The notes under the pieces are model-generated. The model did not search any database. It saw only the letters and a list, made by a program, of their open reading frames with translations, and was not told where the DNA came from. The position numbers and the translations under genes are program-made. Of a stretch of DNA of 11,445 bases, positions 6,438 to 11,445 are shown piece by piece. Numbering within the stretch: position 1 is the first letter of the stretch; each line of letters begins with the position of its first letter. Source of the DNA: Bacteroidales bacterium (GTDB lineage Bacteria > Bacteroidota > Bacteroidia > Bacteroidales > UBA7960); contig SLNU01000355.1 in assembly GCA_007132865.1 (NCBI GenBank), forward strand, positions 1-11,445, in the 5' to 3' direction.

Positions 6438-7427
6438 TCAGGAAAGCAGCCGGTCTAGAGCCTCCAGCTCATGCTGTTCGAACCAGGTGTTCTCCAGGGC
6501 ACGCAGATTGTTCTGAAGCTGGGTGGTGCTGCTGGCCCCGATCAGCACCGAGGTCACACGGGGGTCTTTCAGCAGCCAGGCAATGGCCATTTGCGCGAGG
6601 CTTTGTCCCCTTTGCCCTGCCAGTTCATTCAATTGTTTTACCCGTCGGATGAGATCGTCCGTCACCTCTTCGGCCTTCAGGAAACCACTGTCCCTGCCTG
6701 CCCGAGAGTCGTCCGGGATCCCCTGCAGGTACCTGTCTGTCAGCAGTCCCTGCGCCAGGGGGGAAAAGGCAATACAGCCCACACCCTCCTCATCCAGAAG
6801 GTCCAGCAGTCCGCCTTCCACCCAACGATCCAGCATCGAGTATTTCGGCTGGTGGATCAGGCAGGGGGTTCCCAGTTTGCGCAATATGCCGAGGGCCTCC
6901 CTGGTCTGGTCGGCCGAATAGCTTGAGATCCCCACGTACAATGCCTTCCCCTGCCTTACCAGGTGGTCCAGCGCCATCATCGTTTCTTCCATCGGGGTGT
7001 CGGGGTCCGGGCGGTGGGAGTAAAAGATGTCCACATAGTCCAATTTCATGCGCCTAAGGCTCTGGTCCAGGCTGCTGATCAGGTATTTGCGGGAGCCCCA
7101 TTCCCCATAGGGACCGGGCCACATCTGGTAGCCCGCCTTGGTGGAGATGACCAGCTCGTCCCTGTAGGGGGCCAGATCGGATGCCAGAATCTTCCCGAAG
7201 TACTCTTCTGCGCTGCCCGGAGGCGGACCGTAATTGTTGGCCAGGTCGAAGTGGGTAATTCCGTGGTCGAAGGCATGGCGAATAATTTTCCGCCCGTTTT
7301 CCGGCACATCGACACCCCCGAAATTATGCCACAGCCCCAGGGATATGGCCGGCAGGTGCAGTCCGCTGCGGCCGCAGCGGTTGTAAGTCATGGAATCGTA
7401 GCGGTCGGGATTGGCTGAGTAACTCAT
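6438..7427 (-). CDS. Aldo/keto reductase, YghZ/Gpr type
   Basis: This is an NADPH-dependent (beta/alpha)8 oxidoreductase. It closely resembles E. coli YghZ (Gpr, L-glyceraldehyde 3-phosphate reductase), which also reduces methylglyoxal and other reactive aldehydes. Shared blocks include MxYxxCGxSGLxLPAxSLGLWHNFG at 13-37, THFDLANNYGPPPGSAEE at 58-75, STKAGYQMWPGPYG at 95-108, YVDIFYSHRPD at 131-141 and VTSVLIGAS near the C-terminus (cofactor binding). The catalytic tetrad is D61, Y66, K97 and H138. The 329-aa length fits the family, the protein is cytosolic, and no signal is seen. It lies 52 bp downstream of the cysteine synthase homologue and 81 bp upstream of the peptidase gene, all on the minus strand, with no terminator between them. 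The start at 7427 is supported by the YghZ-like N-terminus (SANPDRY). The physiological substrate here is inferred only from homology. Confidence 0.93.
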   Translation of the reverse strand: MSYSANPDRYDSMTYNRCGRSGLHLPAISLGLWHNFGGVDVPENGRKIIRHAFDHGITHFDLANNYGPPPGSAEEYFGKILASDLAPYRDELVISTKAGYQMWPGPYGEWGSRKYLISSLDQSLRRMKLDYVDIFYSHRPDPDTPMEETMMALDHLVRQGKALYVGISSYSADQTREALGILRKLGTPCLIHQPKYSMLDRWVEGGLLDLLDEEGVGCIAFSPLAQGLLTDRYLQGIPDDSRAGRDSGFLKAEEVTDDLIRRVKQLNELAGQRGQSLAQMAIAWLLKDPRVTSVLIGASSTTQLQNNLRALENTWFEQHELEALDRLLS

Positions 7428-7452
7428 GGTATGAACTATTGCTTTTAATGGG

Positions 7453-7483
7453 TAAAGTTACGCATTCAATCGCTGCAGATCAA
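7453..7483 (-). promoter_or_regulatory. Candidate promoter of the aldo/keto reductase
   Basis: On the minus strand TTG (7481-7483) overlaps the TGA stop of the upstream cysteine synthase gene. It is followed after 20 bp by TAACTTTA (7453-7460), seven of eight matches to TAnnTTTG. This would allow expression separate from the upstream gene with a leader of about 20 nt. Confidence 0.35.
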
Positions 7484-8601
7484 CAGACGTTTGCCCGTTT
7501 GGAGCAACTTTTCGGGATCAGGTCCCCATCGATTTCGTGGTAGTGGGATTCCGGACAGTCCGGGTATTCGCAATTCACATAGCAAAGCCGCTTCAGGGTG
7601 GATATGGAGATGATCTCGATGTCGGGCGAAAGGAAACCGGGTTTAACAGGTTCCTTCTTCATCAGGTCGGTGCTCAGATACTTCTTGTTGTCATCCGGAA
7701 ATACCGTGGCCACAACTACATCATCGCCCAATTCATTCTGTATCATAACGGCACCGATGAAATTGCTTCCGGAGGAGATCCCTACGCCAAGACCCCGGCT
7801 GGCCAGCTTCTGCGCCATGATGATTGAGTCCCCGTCATCCACCGCAATGACCTTGTCACATTCGTTCAGCTTCACGATTTCGGGGATGAACTCATCAGAG
7901 ATGCCCTGTATCCTGTGTTTTCCGACCTTGCATCCGGTCGACAGTGTGGGGGAGTTGGCTGGTTCCAGCGGAAATACCAGGGTGTTGGGATTTTTTCTTT
8001 TAAAATACTTTCCCGCCCCCATGATGGTTCCTCCTGTTCCGACTCCGGCCACGAATGCCCCAATCTCGGTTTCCCGGAACTGCAGCTGCCAGAAAATTTC
8101 CTTTCCGGTTGTCTCGTAGTGGGCATCCACATTGTATTGGTTTGAGAATTGCCTGGGCAGGAAATAGGTGTCGGGATCCTTCCGGGCCATTTCCTCGGCC
8201 ATTTCGATGCTCCCCAGAAACCCCCCTTCCTCTTTGGACACCAACCTGATGTCCGCTCCAAAGCTTCTGATAATGTTCACCCTTTCCTGGCTCAGCCAAT
8301 CGGGCATGTATATGGTCACGGGATGACCCAGAAGGCGCCCGATCGCGGCAAAGGAGATGCCAGTGTTGCCACTGGTGGCCTCAATGATATGGTCTCCTTC
8401 TTTGATTTTGCCCGAGCGGTAAGATTCCTGAATGATGTGGAATGCCATCCGGTCCTTGATGCTTCCGGTCATGTTGAAGTTCTCGGCCTTCGTAAAAATG
8501 CACCTTGGTTTGCCTTTGAAGGTGTATTCCACCTTCAGCATCGGGGTGTTGGCAATCAAACGGGAAAGACCATCCAGGAGTCCGGCTGTTTTGTTGTCCA
8601 T
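7480..8601 (-). CDS. Cysteine synthase family PLP enzyme with Cys/His-rich C-terminal tail
   Basis: This fold-type II PLP enzyme is related to O-acetylserine sulfhydrylase (CysK/CysM) and cystathionine beta-synthase, which join a sulfur or other nucleophile to an activated serine. The PLP lysine is K49 in NMTGSIKDR, the substrate loop is TSGNTG at 76-81, the phosphate loop is GVGTGGT at 186-192, and a GISSGSN segment lies near the end of the core. The preferred start is 8601 (MDNKTAGLLDGLSRLIANTPM, 373 aa). A longer frame from 8685 adds 28 hydrophobic residues not typical of the family. CysK/CysM are about 300-320 aa; the extra C-terminal part holds C340, C344, C349, H353, H355, C366 and the terminal C373, a possible metal or redox site. 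No serine acetyltransferase gene is adjacent. Substrate is uncertain, so no gene symbol is given. Confidence 0.9.
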   Translation of the reverse strand: MDNKTAGLLDGLSRLIANTPMLKVEYTFKGKPRCIFTKAENFNMTGSIKDRMAFHIIQESYRSGKIKEGDHIIEATSGNTGISFAAIGRLLGHPVTIYMPDWLSQERVNIIRSFGADIRLVSKEEGGFLGSIEMAEEMARKDPDTYFLPRQFSNQYNVDAHYETTGKEIFWQLQFRETEIGAFVAGVGTGGTIMGAGKYFKRKNPNTLVFPLEPANSPTLSTGCKVGKHRIQGISDEFIPEIVKLNECDKVIAVDDGDSIIMAQKLASRGLGVGISSGSNFIGAVMIQNELGDDVVVATVFPDDNKKYLSTDLMKKEPVKPGFLSPDIEIISISTLKRLCYVNCEYPDCPESHYHEIDGDLIPKSCSKRANVC

Positions 8602-8683
8602 TGGTAACCATTCGATTATGTAAATATGGAGAGATATCGAGGCAATATTAAGGAATTTTCCATAAAGCATTAAGAAATTTGCC

Positions 8684-8721
8684 AAAAAAAAGAGGTTGTC
8701 CCGTTATTTTTGAGACAACCT
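8684..8721 (-). terminator. Intrinsic terminator of tRNA-Gln
   Basis: A perfect 8-bp stem pairs AGGTTGTC (8693-8700) with GACAACCT (8714-8721) around a 13-base loop. On the minus strand it is followed by a run of T (complement of the A tract at 8684-8691). It lies 16 bases past the tRNA 3' end, so the tRNA transcript should stop before the cysteine synthase homologue. Confidence 0.8.
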
Positions 8722-8736
8722 TCTCTTATGTTATTG

Positions 8737-8807
8737 TTGACCGACCAGGATTCGAACCTGGACAGACAGCTCCAAAAACTGTAGTGCTACCGTTACACCA
8801 TCGGTCA
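8737..8807 (-). tRNA. tRNA-Gln (anticodon TTG)
   Basis: On the minus strand the 7-bp acceptor stem pairs TGACCGA (5' end at 8807) with TCGGTCA, and the discriminator base is A at 8737. The D-arm reads GGTGTAACGGTAGCA. The anticodon stem pairs ACAGT with GCTGT (one T-G pair) around the loop TTTTGGA, giving anticodon TTG for glutamine codons. The T-arm is CCAGG-TTCGAAT-CCTGG. No CCA is encoded. Its length of 71 nt is typical of a short-D-loop tRNA-Gln. It is flanked by its own promoter and terminator. Confidence 0.95.
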
Positions 8808-8826
8808 CCGGATTCTTTCAGGACGG

Positions 8827-8861
8827 CAAAGTTAGATAAAAAAATTTTCCTGCCAAGCAAA
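8827..8861 (-). promoter_or_regulatory. Promoter of tRNA-Gln
   Basis: On the minus strand TTTG (8858-8861) is followed after 23 bp by TAACTTTG (8827-8834), an exact TAnnTTTG box. Initiation near 8820 would leave about 12 nt before the mature tRNA 5' end. Both boxes and the position agree well with Bacteroidota promoters. Confidence 0.65.
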
Positions 8862-8959
8862 GAGTGTTAAAAACCCTGCTTTTTGGCTGATTTTTTTTAA
8901 CTTCGTGCCCGATTTTTGCGCATTATTGCAGTCCTTCCAAACCATTCGAACATTAACTT

Positions 8960-11445
8960 ATGACACCGATGGACGATCAGCTGTATAAGAAGATAAATGA
9001 TTACATGGGCTGGGGCTTTTTTGCCTTTGCCACGATGATTTTCATGATGACGCTGGAACCCACGGTCAGTTTCTGGGATGCAGGGGAGAGGCTGGCGGTT
9101 TCTTACAAACTCCAGATCGGACACCCGCCGGGGGCGCCCCTTTACCAGATGCTTGCAAGGGTGTTCTCGTTGTTGTCTTTCGGGGATGTCAGCAGGGTGG
9201 CCTATTGGATCAACGCCATGTCGGCAGTGGCTGGCGGACTGACCATCATGTTCCTGTTCTGGACCATTTCCATGCTGGCCAAAAAGCTTGTTGCCCCTGC
9301 CGCCGAAATGACCAGGGAAAAAGCCATTGCCATTTTCGGTGCCGGCGCAATCGGCGCCCTCACCCTGACCTTCAGCGATTCCTTCTGGTTCACTGCTGTG
9401 GAAGCCGAGGTATATGTCACCTCGCTTTTTTTGACAGCATTTGTTTTCTGGGTGATTCTGAAGTGGGAGGCAGCTCCCGATGACAAGGACTCCCTGAAAT
9501 GGCTGGTGCTGATCTCTTATGTAATCGGACTTTCGATTGGCGTGCACATGCTCAACCTGCTGGCCATCCCGGCCATCGTATTCGTATACTATTTTAAAAA
9601 GCACAAATCCACCCCCAGGGGCATCGTCCTTACCGGCATCATTTCCATTATGCTGCTGGGATTCATCATGTCGGTACTGATACCCGGACTCCTGAAACTG
9701 GACTGGCAGTTTGAACGCTTTTTCGTGAATACGCTCGGGCTCCCGTTCCATACAGGCACCATTGCCTTCTTCGTCTTCCTGGTCGCAGCGATTGTTTATG
9801 GGCTGTATTATACCCAAAAACACAAAAAGGTGGTGGCGAACACCGTCCTGCTTTGCTTTACTTTTATTGTCATCGGATACTCCTCCTTTTTCATGCTGGT
9901 GATCCGGTCAAATGCCCATGTGCCCATCAACGAGAATGCCCCGAAAGATGCCCTGTCCATGAAGGCCTATCTGGGGAGGGAACAATACGGCAACTGGCCG
10001 TTGCTGCATGGCCCCTACTACAATGCGCCTGCCATCGACTCGGAGGATGGTACGCCGGTTTGGGGCAAGAACCGGCAAACGGGGCGTTACGAAATCATCA
10101 ATGACAAGGTGGGCATGGAAACGGTCTACGACCCTGAGTTCACGACCATTTTCCCCAGGATGTGGAGCAATCGCCAGCAGATACATATCAACGGATATGA
10201 GAACTGGGGCAATGTGCAGGGCCGTCCTGTCAGGGTCAGCCGGCGGGATGGTTCGACTGAGCTGGTGAACAAACCCACTTTTGCAGAGAACCTGCGCTTT
10301 TTCTTTACCTACCAGGCAGGCCATATGTACTGGCGCTATTTCATGTGGAATTTCTCCGGCCGCCAGAACGACGTACAGGGACATGGGAGTCCGGTGGAAG
10401 GCAACTGGATCACAGGTATACGCTTCCTGGATCAGATGCGGCTGGGTCCGCAAAGCGACCTGCCGGAGAGCATGACCTCCAACAAGGGCTACAATCGTTA
10501 TTATATGCTGCCGTTCCTGCTCGGATTGGCAGGATTCCTGTACCAGCTTAAGAGAATGCCAAACGATGCTTTGGTAATCGGACTTCTGTTCCTCATGACC
10601 GGACTGGCCATCATCGTGTACCTTAACCAGACGCCGTTTCAGCCCAGGGAAAGGGATTACTCCTACATCGGTTCCTTTTATGCGTTTGCGATCTGGGTCG
10701 GATTGGGGGTCCTTTCCATTGCCGATTTCCTTGCCAGGAAAATGAATCGCCGTCTGGCCGGCATACTGGCCGTCGCTGCAAGCCTTTTGCTGGTGCCGGT
10801 GAACATGGCACGCGAGAACTGGGACGACCATGACCGCTCCGGGCGCTACCTTACCAGGGATGTGGCAATCAATTACCTGGAATCCTGCGCTCCGAACGCC
10901 ATCATTTTCACCAATGGCGACAATGACACTTTCCCGCTCTGGTACGCACAGGAGGTCGAAGGGGTGCGTACCGATGTCAAGGTGGTGAACCTGAGCCTTC
11001 TCAATACCGACTGGTACATTGACAACATGATCCGAAGAAAGACTTATGAGGCGGAGCCCCTGCCGTTCTCACTGGAGCCCAGACAGTACCGTGACGGGAC
11101 CCGGGATTTTGTGTACATTATGGAAAGGCCCGAAGTTACCGGGCACTGGCCCCTGAACGACATCATGCGGTTCATAAGGCGTGAAGACGGACAAAACCGC
11201 ATCCGTGCCGGAAGAAGGCATGAGTATTATATTCCCACCAAGCATTTCCGCTTGCCGGTTGATTCGGCAAAGGTGGTGGCCAACGGCACCGTCGCTCCAG
11301 AGGATGCGCACCTGATCGTGCCGGCCATAGATTGGACCCTCGATGACTTCGGACTTTACAAAAGCCACATGATGGTATTGGACTTCCTGGCGCAGAACAA
11401 CTGGGAACGTCCCGTATATTTTGCCACCACCACAGGCATGGATTC
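8960..11445 (+). CDS. DUF2723 multi-membrane protein, putative GT-C glycosyltransferase (3' end outside window)
   Basis: The frame is open for 828 codons from the ATG at 8960 to the window end, so the protein is incomplete; full-length relatives are, from memory, about 1000 aa or more. It matches the DUF2723 family common in Bacteroidota, which databases relate to protein O-mannosyltransferase-like (GT-C) enzymes using lipid-linked sugar donors. The first membrane helix (about 17-37) leads into TVSFWDAGERL (D40, E43) and GHPPGAPLY (54-62), the acidic first loop expected of GT-C enzymes. About nine helices occupy 17-315. A large loop at about 316-512 contains GHMYWRYFMWNFSGRQND from residue 454. 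Four more helices follow to about 615, with NQTPFQPRERDYSY at 556-569 between them. A soluble C-terminal region begins near 617 and contains TNGDNDTFPLWY (651-662). Substrate and acceptor are unknown. No Shine-Dalgarno sequence precedes the ATG. Confidence 0.88.
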   Translation, partial: MTPMDDQLYKKINDYMGWGFFAFATMIFMMTLEPTVSFWDAGERLAVSYKLQIGHPPGAPLYQMLARVFSLLSFGDVSRVAYWINAMSAVAGGLTIMFLFWTISMLAKKLVAPAAEMTREKAIAIFGAGAIGALTLTFSDSFWFTAVEAEVYVTSLFLTAFVFWVILKWEAAPDDKDSLKWLVLISYVIGLSIGVHMLNLLAIPAIVFVYYFKKHKSTPRGIVLTGIISIMLLGFIMSVLIPGLLKLDWQFERFFVNTLGLPFHTGTIAFFVFLVAAIVYGLYYTQKHKKVVANTVLLCFTFIVIGYSSFFMLVIRSNAHVPINENAPKDALSMKAYLGREQYGNWPLLHGPYYNAPAIDSEDGTPVWGKNRQTGRYEIINDKVGMETVYDPEFTTIFPRMWSNRQQIHINGYENWGNVQGRPVRVSRRDGSTELVNKPTFAENLRFFFTYQAGHMYWRYFMWNFSGRQNDVQGHGSPVEGNWITGIRFLDQMRLGPQSDLPESMTSNKGYNRYYMLPFLLGLAGFLYQLKRMPNDALVIGLLFLMTGLAIIVYLNQTPFQPRERDYSYIGSFYAFAIWVGLGVLSIADFLARKMNRRLAGILAVAASLLLVPVNMARENWDDHDRSGRYLTRDVAINYLESCAPNAIIFTNGDNDTFPLWYAQEVEGVRTDVKVVNLSLLNTDWYIDNMIRRKTYEAEPLPFSLEPRQYRDGTRDFVYIMERPEVTGHWPLNDIMRFIRREDGQNRIRAGRRHEYYIPTKHFRLPVDSAKVVANGTVAPEDAHLIVPAIDWTLDDFGLYKSHMMVLDFLAQNNWERPVYFATTTGMD

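Noticed and set aside
8602..8685. 28-residue N-terminal extension of the cysteine synthase homologue
   Set aside because: It is hydrophobic, translated from AT-rich intergenic-like DNA, and not expected for this cytosolic family. The ATG at 8601 gives a normal N-terminus.
8911..8918. GATTTTTG as a -7 box for the DUF2723 gene
   Set aside because: Its first base is off consensus and the nearest upstream TTG (8883-8885) is 25 bp away, outside the usual spacing, so it is too weak to annotate.
8897..10831. Two long minus-strand open frames (308 and 307 codons) opposite the DUF2723 gene
   Set aside because: Their translations are rich in His, Gln and Arg without domain features, while the plus-strand frame gives continuous membrane helices and family motifs. 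They are shadows of that gene.

Overview
The window looks like chromosomal DNA of a Bacteroidota bacterium, perhaps a free-living or marine/anaerobic Bacteroidales or Marinilabiliales relative. The basis is promoter-like elements of the Bacteroidota type (-7 box TAnnTTTG), almost no Shine-Dalgarno sequences, AT-rich intergenic spacers, proteins that look Bacteroidota-like (DUF2723 membrane glycosyltransferase, M3 lipopeptidase with an acidic stretch after the lipid-anchored Cys), and a tRNA gene without an encoded CCA. The taxonomic call is inference. No phage, transposon, CRISPR or defence genes are visible; most genes are housekeeping or accessory metabolism.

Layout. 1-44 is a degenerate A/C-rich tandem repeat. 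45-1430 (+) is an aminopeptidase P (M24B). It converges on a trans-sulfuration PLP enzyme (methionine gamma-lyase/cystathionine lyase superfamily) at 1604-2791 (-). That enzyme is divergent from an Lrp/AsnC-type regulator at 2949-3443 (+), and the 157-bp region between them holds an imperfect 27-bp palindrome and two identical, oppositely oriented -7 boxes. Riboflavin synthase follows (3502-4110, +) and ends in a very strong hairpin that should work on both strands. Next comes a G-rich 14-bp tandem repeat.

On the minus strand, read from 8807 down to 4230, lie tRNA-Gln(TTG) with its own promoter and terminator, a cysteine synthase-family enzyme with a Cys/His-rich C-terminal tail, a YghZ-like aldo/keto reductase, and a lipoprotein M3 oligopeptidase resembling Dcp. 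The three protein genes are spaced 52 and 81 bp apart and may be partly co-transcribed, although each spacer also holds a promoter-like element. At 8960 a large DUF2723 multi-membrane protein starts on the plus strand and runs off the window end.

Theme. Two PLP enzymes of sulfur amino acid metabolism and an Lrp-type regulator sit near two peptidases (Xaa-Pro aminopeptidase and Dcp-like), which would fit peptide and amino acid use. No undescribed multi-gene system is evident. The points most worth checking are the divergent regulator/lyase control region, the cysteine-rich tail of the cysteine synthase homologue, the active-site substitution in the lyase, and the repeat next to the bidirectional terminator.
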